DNA from: Chryseobacterium oranimense
Lineage (GTDB): Bacteria; Bacteroidota; Bacteroidia; Flavobacteriales; Weeksellaceae
Direction: 5' to 3'
Assembly (NCBI RefSeq): GCF_025244725.1
Contig: NZ_CP104203.1
Span: 124,001 to 188,000, forward strand
DNA: 64,000 nt
This document shows, piece by piece, positions 1 through 8,803 of this stretch. Numbering within the stretch: the stretch's first letter is position 1; every line of letters starts with the position of its first letter. The translations under genes and the position numbers were made by a program. The notes beneath the pieces were generated by a model. The model was not told the DNA's origin, did no database searches, and saw only the letters and a program-made list of their open reading frames with translations.

Positions 1-883
1 GTTTCCTTCTATTGCGCTGTTAAGCATTAATTTTTCAAAAGAAATGACGGAAAAGCTAAACCACCTTATTTTTAATTTTTTATTAATTATACTGGGATGT
101 AGCTTTTTATATGTTATTCTTATAAGCCATACATTTGCCAGATCAAGCGGAATGCTTGCAAGTTATTATATAAGCACTGGCCATTATGGACTTTCTTTAA
201 TCATATTATCCGTATTTTACTATTTCTTATCACCCCGTAAAAAGCTGAAGCCTGCTTTAGGACTAGGACTTGGCCTCTTTGCTATATTAATTTCTTCTGC
301 CCGAAGCCCGATGTTGGCTGGTGCAGTCATTATTATTATCATGTTTTCTTATATCAATAAAGTAAAATACTGGTTAGGATTACTGTCAGCTATAATTATT
401 TTTATAATAAGTATTTATTGCCTTAAGCATAGTTTCCTTTCTACCGAATATATTGTAAGAATTTATGATGCTGTTTTTGAAAGTAACGGTTATGGAAGAG
501 CTTATTATTTATCTGCAGGATGGAATATTTTTAAAAACAATCCATTATTTGGTGGTGCTACTTTATTTGAAGACGGAATGTATCCGCACAATGTTTTTGT
601 GGAAGTTTTAATGAGTATGGGGGTAGTAGGCTTTATTTTATTTTGTTTATATTTTAAAGATCTTGTGAAATTTAAACTGATATATATAAAGAAAAATATT
701 TACTATTTACCCTACTTTTTATTTTTCGTTCAGTATCTCGTTCTTGTTCAAACTTCTTACTGTATATTTGCCAATATTGAATTTTGGTGTTTTTCAGCAG
801 TAATTATATCTATAATTTTATTTTGTAATGATGAAAAAATTAAAAGTGATGACGGTCGTAGGCACACGACCGGAGATTATTAG
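1..883 (+). CDS. O-antigen polymerase/ligase-like membrane protein (Wzy type), 5' end outside window
   Basis: The reading frame is open to the left edge of the window, so the ATG at 44 is probably internal and the gene is truncated at its 5' end. The visible part has many hydrophobic segments separated by short basic loops, and ends with a cytoplasmic hydrophilic tail. A central stretch with the pattern GYGRAYYLSAGW, then NPLFGGATLFEDG and PHNVFVEVLMSMG, resembles the large loop and the PHNxFL motif of Wzy/WaaL O-antigen polymerases and ligases. This is inferred from pattern, because the family is poorly conserved. The last 56 bp overlap the start of the next gene, which suggests translational coupling inside the polysaccharide operon. 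Confidence 0.75.
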   Translation, partial: FPSIALLSINFSKEMTEKLNHLIFNFLLIILGCSFLYVILISHTFARSSGMLASYYISTGHYGLSLIILSVFYYFLSPRKKLKPALGLGLGLFAILISSARSPMLAGAVIIIIMFSYINKVKYWLGLLSAIIIFIISIYCLKHSFLSTEYIVRIYDAVFESNGYGRAYYLSAGWNIFKNNPLFGGATLFEDGMYPHNVFVEVLMSMGVVGFILFCLYFKDLVKFKLIYIKKNIYYLPYFLFFVQYLVLVQTSYCIFANIEFWCFSAVIISIILFCNDEKIKSDDGRRHTTGDY

Positions 884-1967
884 ATTATCGAGAGTATTAA
901 CAGCTTTGGATGCTTCTGAAGCTATAGAACATATTATTGTCCATACAGGGCAGAACTACGATTATGAGCTGAATCAGATTTTCTTTGAAGACCTGGGTTT
1001 GCGCAAACCGGACTATTTCCTGGAAGCAGCAGGTAAATCAGCTACCGAAACAGTCGGAAATATTCTTATTAAAATTGACCCTCTTCTTGAACAGCTTAAT
1101 CCTGATGCATTTTTGGTTTTAGGAGATACCAATTCTTGCCTTTGTGCCATTCCTGCCAAAAAAAGACAAATTCCTATTTTCCATATGGAAGCTGGAAACA
1201 GATGTTTTGACCAAAGAGTTCCTGAAGAAACAAACCGTAAAATTGTTGATCATACTTCGGATGTTAATCTCACCTATTCAGATATTGCACGCGAATATTT
1301 ATTAAGAGAAGGACTTCCTGCAGATAGAATTATCAAAACAGGTTCACCAATGTTCGAGGTACTGACTCACTATTTACCGGAAATAGAAAAATCTGACGTT
1401 CTAAAAAGGTTAAACCTTGAAGAAGGTAAGTATTTTGTCGTTTCATCCCATAGGGAAGAAAATATTAATTCTGAAAAGAACTTTAATGGTTTAATGGAAA
1501 GTCTTAATGCAATTGCAGCAAAATTTAATTATCCTATCATTGTTTCTACACACCCTAGAACAAGAAACATGATTGATAAAAAGCAGATTGCAATGAGACC
1601 TGAAATTCATTTTTTGAAGCCATTAGGTTTTCATGATTATAATGCTCTTCAAATGAGAAGCTATGCTGTATTGTCTGATTCTGGAACAATTTCAGAAGAA
1701 TCATCTATACTTAATTTTAGAGCTCTTAACATAAGAGATGCCCATGAGAGACCGGAAGCGATGGAAGAAGCATCAGTAATGATGGTTGGGCTTTCCCCAG
1801 AAAGGGTTTTGCAGGGACTTACCCAGCTTCAGCAGCAAAAAACAGGGCTGGAAAGAAATTATAGACCGGTGTCTGATTATTCAATGCCGAATGTCTCTGA
1901 GAAAATGGTACGAATCATTTTAAGTTATACTGATTACATTAACAGAGTAGTTTGGAGCAAAAAATAA
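828..1967 (+). CDS. Non-hydrolysing UDP-sugar 2-epimerase (WecB/WbjD/CapG family)
   Basis: This 379-aa protein is a full-length UDP-N-acetylglucosamine 2-epimerase family member. It starts with KVMTVVGTRPEIIRLSRV, and shows GDTNSCL, HMEAGNRCFDQRVPEE and SSHREENI, which are typical nucleotide-sugar binding segments. The GNRCFDQRVPEETNRKIVDH region and the IIRLSRV start look closer to the WbjD/CapG subgroup, which epimerises the precursor of UDP-N-acetyl-L-fucosamine, than to WecB proper; that assignment is from memory of family sequences. The matching CapE/CapF-type genes would lie left of the window. The start overlaps the Wzy-like gene, and the stop codon overlaps the next ATG (TAATG). Confidence 0.9.
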   Translation: MMKKLKVMTVVGTRPEIIRLSRVLTALDASEAIEHIIVHTGQNYDYELNQIFFEDLGLRKPDYFLEAAGKSATETVGNILIKIDPLLEQLNPDAFLVLGDTNSCLCAIPAKKRQIPIFHMEAGNRCFDQRVPEETNRKIVDHTSDVNLTYSDIAREYLLREGLPADRIIKTGSPMFEVLTHYLPEIEKSDVLKRLNLEEGKYFVVSSHREENINSEKNFNGLMESLNAIAAKFNYPIIVSTHPRTRNMIDKKQIAMRPEIHFLKPLGFHDYNALQMRSYAVLSDSGTISEESSILNFRALNIRDAHERPEAMEEASVMMVGLSPERVLQGLTQLQQQKTGLERNYRPVSDYSMPNVSEKMVRIILSYTDYINRVVWSKK

Positions 1968-3172
1968 TGAGAAATCTTTGGATTGCAACTGAGCTTTTTT
2001 ATCCTGAGGAAACCTCCACTTCCTTTATTCTTACAACAATAGCAAATAAACTTTCAGAAAAATATGATGTGAAAGTTGTTTGTGGGGATCCAGTATATGA
2101 TAAACAAAAGAAAAGTGAAAATTTTATACTTAATTCTGATGTTTCTGTTCATAGAATAAAAGGTTTTGGAGGCAATAAGAATAGTCTTCTAAGCAGAACG
2201 CTGAGGTTTATTTTTTTAAGTTTTTCAATTTTCTTATATCTTTGGAAAAATGTGAAGAAAGGAGAAAAAGTTTTTATTGTAACCAATCCGGCACCTTTAA
2301 TTTTATTGATCTCAATATTAAAGAAACTTAAAAAGATTGAACTGATTATTTTAGTGCATGACGTTTTTCCTGAAAATACAATACCGGCAGGAATCATTAA
2401 ATCTGAACAATCATTTTCATATAAAATCTTAAGAAGTATATTTGATAAAGCTTATTCGAGTGCAGACCAACTAATCTGTCTAGGTAGAGACATGCGGGAA
2501 GTTATTCAGAATAAAATTCAGAAATATAACAGAAACTCAAAAGTGGAGATTATTGAAAACTGGGGTGATGTTGAAAGTATTTATCCACTTTCAAAACAGG
2601 AAGTTTTTAATGATCAATCTCCCATAAAAGAGAAAATAATCTTTCAATATGCCGGAAATATCGGAAGAGTTCAAGGCTTGTTGGAATTATTGGAAATAAT
2701 TAAAAGAGTAAAGAATGACCAACTTGCTTTTTATTTTGTAGGAGAAGGAGCGGTCAAACAAAAAATGCAGGATTTTGTAAAAGAACATCAACTAAGCAAT
2801 GTTTATTTTGATGGTGCATATTCAAGAGAAGATCAGCTTTCAGTATTAAACAAAGCTGATGTAGCGTTTGTAAGTTTGGCGTCCAAAATGTTTGGATTAG
2901 GGGTACCATCAAAAACCTATAATATTTTAGCTGCTGGAAAACCTATTTTGTACATTGGTGAAAAAAATAGTGAAATTGATTTACTCGTAAGAGAAGAAAA
3001 TATAGGTTATTCTTTCCAACATTTTGAACAGCAGCAGCTCTTAGATTTTTTTAATTCTTTTGATGAGCAGTCAATTTTAGATTTAAAATTTAAAAAAGAA
3101 AAAGCGAGAAAGATCGCTGAAGAAAAATTTTCAGAAAACACAATATTGAACAAATTTTATAATATTATTTAG
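1967..3172 (+). CDS. GT4-family glycosyltransferase (WbuB/WbjE-like)
   Basis: A 401-aa GT-B glycosyltransferase. The start at 1967 (MRNLWIATELFYPEE) is preferred over an upstream in-frame ATG at 1952 because it overlaps the preceding stop as TAATG and begins at the conserved first strand. A C-terminal Rossmann half is visible from about residue 205: QYAGNIGRVQG, then VGEGAVKQKM and the acceptor/donor region FGLGVPSKTYNILAAGKPIL, which is the usual GT4 donor-binding segment. It probably adds a sugar such as L-FucNAc to the lipid-linked repeat unit; substrate is inferred only from its position next to a WbjD-like epimerase. Confidence 0.85.
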   Translation: MRNLWIATELFYPEETSTSFILTTIANKLSEKYDVKVVCGDPVYDKQKKSENFILNSDVSVHRIKGFGGNKNSLLSRTLRFIFLSFSIFLYLWKNVKKGEKVFIVTNPAPLILLISILKKLKKIELIILVHDVFPENTIPAGIIKSEQSFSYKILRSIFDKAYSSADQLICLGRDMREVIQNKIQKYNRNSKVEIIENWGDVESIYPLSKQEVFNDQSPIKEKIIFQYAGNIGRVQGLLELLEIIKRVKNDQLAFYFVGEGAVKQKMQDFVKEHQLSNVYFDGAYSREDQLSVLNKADVAFVSLASKMFGLGVPSKTYNILAAGKPILYIGEKNSEIDLLVREENIGYSFQHFEQQQLLDFFNSFDEQSILDLKFKKEKARKIAEEKFSENTILNKFYNII

Positions 3173-4066
3173 ATGAAAGTGCTATTTACAGGTGCTAATG
3201 GTTTCTTAGGAAGAAATGTAATTCCCTTACTTAGAGAAAAAAATCTTCGGGTAAAAACTTTCGGAACCAGTAATGCAGACTATGTATACAATATCACAAA
3301 TAAAATAGTTCCATTTGATGAAAAATTCGATATCATTTTTCATGCTGCCGGAAAAGCACATTCTATTCCTGGGAATAAGGAAGAAGAGCAGTTGTTCTAT
3401 GCAGTAAACTTAGAAGGAACCAAAAACCTTTGTGAGGCTTTGGAAAAAAATCTTCCTGACTACTTTATTTTTATCAGTACAGTAGCTGTTTATGGGAAAG
3501 ATTTTGGCAAAAATATAAATGAGAATTCACCACTTAAAGGGCATACTCCCTATGCTAAAAGTAAAATTATGGCTGAAGAGTTTCTTACAAACTGGTGTAA
3601 AACGAATAACGTTAAATTATTCATTTTAAGACCTTCTTTAATTGCTGGGCCTAATCCTCCAGGTAATTTAGGAGATATGATCAGTGCAGTAAAAAAAGGC
3701 AGATATTTTAACATTGCAGGAGGAAAAGCTCAAAAAAGTATATTTTGGGTAGATGATTTTGCTGAGATTACGCAGAAAATTATTAATAAGAAAGGAGGGA
3801 TTTATAATGTTTGTGATAATCATAACCCTAGCTTTAAGGAAATATCTTATAAAATTTCAGAAATATTGCATAAGAAATCACCGGGAAGCATCCCTTATTT
3901 TATTGCGGGTACATTAGCTAAAATAGGCGATTTGCTTGGGAATAAAGCCCCAATTAATTCTTTAAGATTAAAAAAAATAACAGATTCTCTTACTTTTTCA
4001 AATGAAAAAATAAAAAAAGAATTAGATTTTAATCCTTCCAATGTAATGGAAAAATTTCAATTATAA
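3173..4066 (+). CDS. NAD-dependent epimerase/dehydratase, extended SDR
   Basis: A 297-aa extended short-chain dehydrogenase acting on nucleotide sugars. The N-terminus has the NAD-binding TGANGFLGRNV (GxxGxxG) at residues 6-16, a HAAGKAH strand-loop, a catalytic serine region FISTVAVYG and the YAKSK (YxxxK) active site. LRPSLIAGPNPPGNLGDM follows, a variant of the usual substrate loop. It starts immediately after the glycosyltransferase stop, so the genes are cotranscribed. In FucNAc-initiated O-antigen loci an enzyme of this kind, sometimes called WbjF or WbpV, sits between the glycosyltransferase and the initiating transferase. The exact sugar is not resolvable here. Confidence 0.85.
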   Translation: MKVLFTGANGFLGRNVIPLLREKNLRVKTFGTSNADYVYNITNKIVPFDEKFDIIFHAAGKAHSIPGNKEEEQLFYAVNLEGTKNLCEALEKNLPDYFIFISTVAVYGKDFGKNINENSPLKGHTPYAKSKIMAEEFLTNWCKTNNVKLFILRPSLIAGPNPPGNLGDMISAVKKGRYFNIAGGKAQKSIFWVDDFAEITQKIINKKGGIYNVCDNHNPSFKEISYKISEILHKKSPGSIPYFIAGTLAKIGDLLGNKAPINSLRLKKITDSLTFSNEKIKKELDFNPSNVMEKFQL

Positions 4067-4068
4067 TT

Positions 4069-5031
4069 ATGGAATTCGCAATTGTAATAATTTTACTCTT
4101 TATATCAATGTTAGCCTATTTTAAAATTGCTGACAAATATAATATTATAGATAAACCCAACCACAGAAGTGCCCATACACAGATTACATTAAGAGGAGGG
4201 GGTATTATTTTTCCTATGGCGTTCATTATTTTCTGTCTTTTCAATCTTGATAAAGTAATACAAAGTTACTGGTCTTTTGGTTTAGGGCTCTTAGCAATAT
4301 GTACTATTAGCTTTATAGATGATGTTAAAACTTTATCAAATAGAATAAGGCTTTCTATACATCTAATATCAGTTATTCTTCTTTTGTATTTTACGGGAGC
4401 TTTTAACCTGATGCCTTTTTGGGTCTGGCCCATTTTATTTGTGATGATAATAGGAACATTAAATGCCTACAATTTCATGGATGGAATTAACGGGATGACA
4501 GGAGTTTATAGTCTTGTAACTCTATGTTCACTGGCATATATTAATAAAAATAGTATACAGTTTACAGATGAAAATTTTATTATTTATCCAATTCTGGCAT
4601 GTCTTGTCTTTCTCTTTTTTAACTTCAGAAAAAAAGCGAAATGTTTTGCAGGAGATGTTGGAAGTATGGGAATTGGTTTTTGGGTAATTGGCCTTATTAC
4701 ACTTCTTATTATGAGGACTGGTGAATATAAGTATATCCTGTTGCTTTCAATATACGGAATGGAAGTCGTTCTTACCATTATAGAAAGGATACTTTTGAAA
4801 GAAAATATTTTTGAGGCACACAGAAGACATCTGTATCAGCTTTTTGCTAACGAAAGAAAAACTTCCCATTTAATGATAAGTTCTGTTTATGCGGTTTGTC
4901 AATTATTCGTTAACATATTTTTAATTCATTCACAACTTCCTGTCTGGGCAATTATTTTGATTATATTTATTCCTGCAGGTGGTATTTATTTAGCTTTAAA
5001 ATGGAAGCTGAAAAAAGAGTACAATCTATAG
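4069..5031 (+). CDS. Undecaprenyl-phosphate sugar-1-phosphate transferase (WecA/WbpL/MraY superfamily)
   Basis: A 320-aa polytopic membrane enzyme that transfers a sugar-1-phosphate from UDP-sugar to undecaprenyl phosphate, the first membrane step of O-antigen synthesis. It shows the family motifs in order: DKPNHRSAHTQITLRGGG near the N-terminus, SFIDDVKTLSNRIRL (the Mg-binding DDxK loop), NAYNFMDGINGMTG, CFAGDVGSMGIGF, and the loop-5 signature HRRHLYQ near residue 247. The short HRRHLYQ loop fits the WecA/WbpL group, not MraY. It lies 2 bp after the epimerase gene. Confidence 0.9.
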   Translation: MEFAIVIILLFISMLAYFKIADKYNIIDKPNHRSAHTQITLRGGGIIFPMAFIIFCLFNLDKVIQSYWSFGLGLLAICTISFIDDVKTLSNRIRLSIHLISVILLLYFTGAFNLMPFWVWPILFVMIIGTLNAYNFMDGINGMTGVYSLVTLCSLAYINKNSIQFTDENFIIYPILACLVFLFFNFRKKAKCFAGDVGSMGIGFWVIGLITLLIMRTGEYKYILLLSIYGMEVVLTIIERILLKENIFEAHRRHLYQLFANERKTSHLMISSVYAVCQLFVNIFLIHSQLPVWAIILIIFIPAGGIYLALKWKLKKEYNL

Positions 5032-5040
5032 TATAAAACC

Positions 5041-5586
5041 ATGAAAATAAAAGAAACACCGCTTAAGGATTGCTACATTATAGAACCAACTATTTTCGAA
5101 GATGATAGAGGATATTTTTTTGAAAAATTTAATGAAAAAAAATTTGAAGAACTGACGGGAATGAATGGGCACTTTGTTCAGGATAATATTTCAAAATCTT
5201 CATACGGAGTTCTCAGAGGTCTTCATCTGCAGAAAAATGAATATGCCCAGGCGAAATTAGTTTCCTGTCTGGAAGGAAAGGTTTGGGATGTTGCTGTCGA
5301 TCTGAGAGAAAATTCTCCCACGTTTGGAAAATGGTTTGGAATAGAGCTTTCTGCTGAAAATAAAATACAAATGTATGTTCCCCGTGGATTCGGACATGGA
5401 TTTTCAGTATTGAGTGATACGGCAGTATTTGCTTACAAATGTGATAATTTTTATAATAAAGAGTCTGAAGGAAGTGTAAAGTTTAATGATCCTGATCTGA
5501 ACATAGATTGGAAAATTGACGAAGAAAATATGATCCTGTCAGAAAAGGATCTTAACGCTCCAAGCTTTAAACAGAAAAATTTTTAA
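5041..5586 (+). CDS. rfbC: dTDP-4-dehydrorhamnose 3,5-epimerase
   Basis: A 181-aa cupin-fold epimerase, the usual length for RfbC/RmlC. Diagnostic segments are RGYFFEKFN, FVQDNISKSSYGVLRGLHLQ (with the catalytic His in RGLHLQ), GKVWDVAVDLRENSPTFGKW with the catalytic Asp region, and YVPRGFGHGFSVLSD. It converts dTDP-4-keto-6-deoxy-glucose to the L-lyxo epimer on the way to dTDP-L-rhamnose. The partner genes rfbA, rfbB and rfbD are not in view and may lie to the left. It is the last gene of the polysaccharide operon and is followed directly by a terminator. Confidence 0.95.
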   Translation: MKIKETPLKDCYIIEPTIFEDDRGYFFEKFNEKKFEELTGMNGHFVQDNISKSSYGVLRGLHLQKNEYAQAKLVSCLEGKVWDVAVDLRENSPTFGKWFGIELSAENKIQMYVPRGFGHGFSVLSDTAVFAYKCDNFYNKESEGSVKFNDPDLNIDWKIDEENMILSEKDLNAPSFKQKNF

Positions 5587-5595
5587 ATAATATAT

Positions 5596-5630
5596 TGAAA
5601 ACCACTTTTCTAAAGTGGTTTTCATTTTTT
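5596..5630 (+). terminator. Rho-independent terminator closing the polysaccharide operon
   Basis: A 13-bp perfect stem (5596-5608 with 5612-5624) with a 3-nt loop is followed by TTTTTT. It lies 10 bp after rfbC. Confidence 0.92.
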
Positions 5631-5653
5631 GAGCCTACTCTTTTATTATTTTG

Positions 5654-5661
5654 TATCTTTG
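5654..5661 (+). promoter_or_regulatory. Promoter -7 box for rimO (TATCTTTG)
   Basis: TATCTTTG matches the Bacteroidetes -7 consensus TAnnTTTG, with a TTG about 22 bp upstream. It sits 19 bp before the rimO ATG, which rules out the in-frame start at 5651. Confidence 0.7.
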
Positions 5662-5680
5662 CACACTCAAAATCAAAACG

Positions 5681-6982
5681 ATGCGCACAAAATCTGTAGG
5701 GAAGAAGAAAATCAATGTTGTTACTCTTGGATGTTCCAAGAACGTATACGATTCTGAAGTATTAATGAGCCAGCTTAAAGCTAATGGAAAAGAAGTGGTT
5801 CATGAAGACCGCGGAGATATTGTAGTAATCAATACTTGTGGGTTTATTGACAATGCTAAAGAAGAATCTATCAACACTATCCTTGATTATGTAGATGCAA
5901 AAAACAGAGGTGAGGTCGAGAAAGTTTTTGTTACAGGCTGTCTTTCTGAAAGATACAAGCCGGATCTTATTAAAGAAATCCCGGATGTGGACCAGTACTT
6001 TGGAACAAGAGACCTTCCGGTTCTTCTTAAACATCTTGGAGCTGACTATAAGCATGAGCTTGTAGGTGAGAGGTTAACTACTACTCCAAAACACTACGCA
6101 TACCTTAAAATTTCAGAAGGATGCGACCGTCCTTGTTCTTTCTGTGCTATACCTTTAATGAGAGGCGGACATGTTTCTACCCCTATTGAAAAACTGGTTT
6201 TGGAAGCTCAAAAACTGGCAAAAAAAGGAACAAAGGAGATTATCCTTATTGCCCAGGACCTTACTTATTATGGTCTTGATCTTTATAAAAAACGTGCTCT
6301 TGGAGAACTTTTAAAAGAGCTTGTAAAAGTTGAAGGTATAGAGTGGATTCGTCTTCATTATGCTTTCCCAAGCGGTTTCCCTGAAGATGTTCTTGATATC
6401 ATCCGTGAAGAACCGAAAGTGTGTAATTATATCGATATTCCTCTTCAGCATATCAACTCTGATCTTTTAAAATCCATGAAACGTGGAACTACTCATGAAA
6501 AAACGAATGCATTGTTAGCTAAGTTTAGAGAAAAAGTTCCGGATATGGCCGTTAGAACTACTTTAATCGTTGGATATCCGGGAGAAACCGAAGAAAGATT
6601 TCAGGAATTAAAAGATTGGGTAAGAGAGCAAAAATTTGACAGATTGGGATGTTTTACTTATTCTCATGAAGAAAACACAGGGGCCTACGTGTTGGAAGAT
6701 GATATACCACAGGAGGTAAAAGAAGCAAGAGTGGAAGAGATCATGGAACTTCAGTCACAGATTTCCTGGGAAAAGAATCAGGAGAAGATCGGAAAAGTAT
6801 TCAGATGTATTTTTGACAGAAAAGAGGGGAATTATTTTGTAGGGAGAACAGAATATGATTCACCCGATGTAGATAATACGGTTCTGGTTTCAGCAGAAGA
6901 AACATACATTTCTATAGGTGAATTTGCTGATGTTAAAATAACCTCGGCAGAGGAGTTTGATTTGTATGGAGAACTGATCTGA
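5681..6982 (+). CDS. rimO: Ribosomal protein S12 methylthiotransferase RimO
   Basis: A 433-aa radical-SAM methylthiotransferase that modifies an aspartate of ribosomal protein S12. The N-terminal UPF0004 domain carries cluster cysteines at about 18 (TLGCSKN), 53 (INTCGF) and 87 (VTGCLSER). The radical-SAM CxxxCxxC is EGCDRPCSFCAIP near residue 150. RGGHVSTP, DIPLQHI and VGYPGETEERF are typical of the MiaB/RimO core, and a TRAM domain ends the protein. TLGCSKNVYDSE identifies RimO over MiaB. The start at 5681 is chosen because the longer frame would begin in the promoter. It is transcribed alone. Confidence 0.95.
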   Translation: MRTKSVGKKKINVVTLGCSKNVYDSEVLMSQLKANGKEVVHEDRGDIVVINTCGFIDNAKEESINTILDYVDAKNRGEVEKVFVTGCLSERYKPDLIKEIPDVDQYFGTRDLPVLLKHLGADYKHELVGERLTTTPKHYAYLKISEGCDRPCSFCAIPLMRGGHVSTPIEKLVLEAQKLAKKGTKEIILIAQDLTYYGLDLYKKRALGELLKELVKVEGIEWIRLHYAFPSGFPEDVLDIIREEPKVCNYIDIPLQHINSDLLKSMKRGTTHEKTNALLAKFREKVPDMAVRTTLIVGYPGETEERFQELKDWVREQKFDRLGCFTYSHEENTGAYVLEDDIPQEVKEARVEEIMELQSQISWEKNQEKIGKVFRCIFDRKEGNYFVGRTEYDSPDVDNTVLVSAEETYISIGEFADVKITSAEEFDLYGELI

Positions 6983-7322
6983 TAATCCGTATTTTACATC
7001 CAATATCTAATCAGGTGATTTTTGCTAATATTACTAAAATTTAACAGTATTTATTTAGATTGTAAATTTTAAATAGTGTTGATTTTCAGTGTATTGTGTT
7101 TTTTATCGATAAATGTCAATTATTTTTTTTATATAAAATGAATAAATTTCAAAATTATATCTTAAATTTGCGCAATAAGCAATGTTTTAAAATCAAATGC
7201 TTCAATAAGTTGCCTTTCTGACAAGTTTAAATGTCTAACCTTAAAGATGAGCACAAGTTGGGATGCATTTTCCGTTTTGGAAATATTGATGGAAAATAGT
7301 GTAATTTAAATCTTAAAAACTT
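6983..7322. other. AT-rich intergenic region with a probable promoter and long leader
   Basis: No gene is visible. TAAATTTG at 7163-7170 (plus strand) matches the -7 consensus and would give a 5' leader of roughly 150 nt before the secreted-protein gene at 7323. The leader can form alternative small hairpins around TTTTCC/GGAAAA between 7267 and 7300. The upstream 180 bp are simple AT-rich sequence. Confidence 0.5.
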
Positions 7323-7973
7323 ATGAAAAAATTTTTATTAACAGCGACAATGCTCGTTGGCCTTTCGGCAGTTTCCAAGGCTCAGACAACGGGTCGTGTA
7401 GGTATTAACACAACTACACCAGCCGCAACACTAGACGTAGTAGCTAATACTACTGATAATGCTAGACCTGACGCCTTGCTAGTCCCTCGTTTGTCAAGAA
7501 CTCAGTTAGCAGCTAAAGACGCAGCATATACGGCTGCTCAGAATGGCGCCCTTACATTTGTTAATACTCTGGATGGTTCTGCAGCTGGTAAAACAGTGAA
7601 TGTAACTGCAACAGGATTCTATTACTATGATGCTCCAAACTCTGTTTGGGTTGCTGTAGGAGGAGGTGCTGCTGCCCCAACGCAGAAGTATGAAGCAATT
7701 AGAGGAACAGTAACTACTACTAGTGCAGGTGCTTACACCGTTGCTGCAAACGATTATTTGATAGTGACCAATATTGCAGCAGGAGGAGTGACTATTACTT
7801 TCCCACCATTAACTGCTGCAGATGCAGGTCGTACAGTGCTTGTATTTAATAATAACCCTTCAGCTCAAGCAAATACTATTCTTGGTATAGTAGGACAGGC
7901 TGGTAATAACTTTCTTAGAGGTAGAACATCAGTGGTTTGGACTGGAACAATTTGGGTGAGTGTTGGATTATAA
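7323..7973 (+). CDS. Secreted protein of unknown function (tail-fibre-like N-terminus)
   Basis: A 216-aa protein with a clear signal peptide (MKKFLLTATMLVGLSAVSKA, cleavage before QTTG). The mature part begins with RVGINTTTPAATLDV, a motif like the first repeat of trimeric tail-fibre or S74-type proteins that recurs in Flavobacteriia surface proteins. It is rich in Ala, Thr, Gly and Val, has no cysteines, and no T9SS sorting domain. A segment GFYYYDAPNSVWVAVGGG then KYEAIRGTVT aligns by eye with the next gene product, so the two may be distant paralogues. I do not recognise a function. The following gene starts 42 bp later and probably shares its transcript. Confidence 0.75.
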   Translation: MKKFLLTATMLVGLSAVSKAQTTGRVGINTTTPAATLDVVANTTDNARPDALLVPRLSRTQLAAKDAAYTAAQNGALTFVNTLDGSAAGKTVNVTATGFYYYDAPNSVWVAVGGGAAAPTQKYEAIRGTVTTTSAGAYTVAANDYLIVTNIAAGGVTITFPPLTAADAGRTVLVFNNNPSAQANTILGIVGQAGNNFLRGRTSVVWTGTIWVSVGL

Positions 7974-8015
7974 CATAATGCTCTGCAATAATTAATTTTT
8001 AAATTTTATACAACG

Positions 8016-8744
8016 ATGAAAAACATATTTAATTTTTTATTATTGGTTGGACTTGGAACAGTCAGTTATGCTCAGGTTCTTACTAACCAACCGACAAATG
8101 CTACCATTACAAACTCTAACGTTTTATTAGATGGAAGTACAAATTTCAGTACTGAATCTGGTGCTCAGCCATATGTTGGTAAAGGAGTTATTATTCCAAG
8201 TGTAGACTTGGTTAACTTCCAGTTTGATCTTACATTGGCGGATAGTGTTACTTTCCCAACTTACTTCGACGGTATGATTGTATATAATAATGCTACAGGA
8301 AATACCCTTACAACTGGTAACAGATCTTCAACAGCAACAGCCGTAACACCTGGATATTATTTTTTCTATAATCCAAATGGTGCATCAAACGGTAATGTAA
8401 CTTCAGGGGTTTGGAGACCACTAGGTGGAGGTAGTGCTAAATTTGATGTAACTACAGCTGAAACGGCTACCAATACATTAGTAGCAAGCAAGCAGGTTTA
8501 TGCTATCAAAGGAACTTTCACAGTGAGTACTCCTACTACTGCAGTAAGTATTCCTTCTCCAACAGGTATGACTGCTATGTATGGTATTACAATTTATAAA
8601 GCAGGTACAAACACTGTTTATGACAGAAGTTTATACTCTTATACAATCGCAACTACTGCAGGAAATGCAATTACAGGTTCTCCAAGTATGTCAGTCGTAT
8701 ATCCTAACGGAACATATGATTATGTGTTGGAATACTTAAAATAA
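8016..8744 (+). CDS. Secreted protein of unknown function, paralogue-like to its upstream neighbour
   Basis: A 242-aa exported protein with signal peptide MKNIFNFLLLVGLGTVSYA and a mature chain beginning QVLTNQP. Composition is Thr/Ser/Gly/Asn-rich and beta-like. The layout (a GYYFFYNPN segment, then GVWRPLGGG, then VYAIKGTFTV) parallels GFYYYDAPN, VWVAVGGG and YEAIRGTVT in the preceding protein. No known domain and no T9SS sorting sequence is seen. It ends 27 bp before a strong terminator, so it is the last gene of this two-gene unit. Confidence 0.7.
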   Translation: MKNIFNFLLLVGLGTVSYAQVLTNQPTNATITNSNVLLDGSTNFSTESGAQPYVGKGVIIPSVDLVNFQFDLTLADSVTFPTYFDGMIVYNNATGNTLTTGNRSSTATAVTPGYYFFYNPNGASNGNVTSGVWRPLGGGSAKFDVTTAETATNTLVASKQVYAIKGTFTVSTPTTAVSIPSPTGMTAMYGITIYKAGTNTVYDRSLYSYTIATTAGNAITGSPSMSVVYPNGTYDYVLEYLK

Positions 8745-8771
8745 GATATCAATATATTATCTATAATAATT

Positions 8772-8803
8772 AAAACCAATGATCCAATCATTGGTTTTTT
8801 TGT
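8772..8803 (+). terminator. Rho-independent terminator
   Basis: A 12-bp perfect stem (8772-8783 with 8787-8798), 3-nt loop CCA, followed by a T run. Confidence 0.92.
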
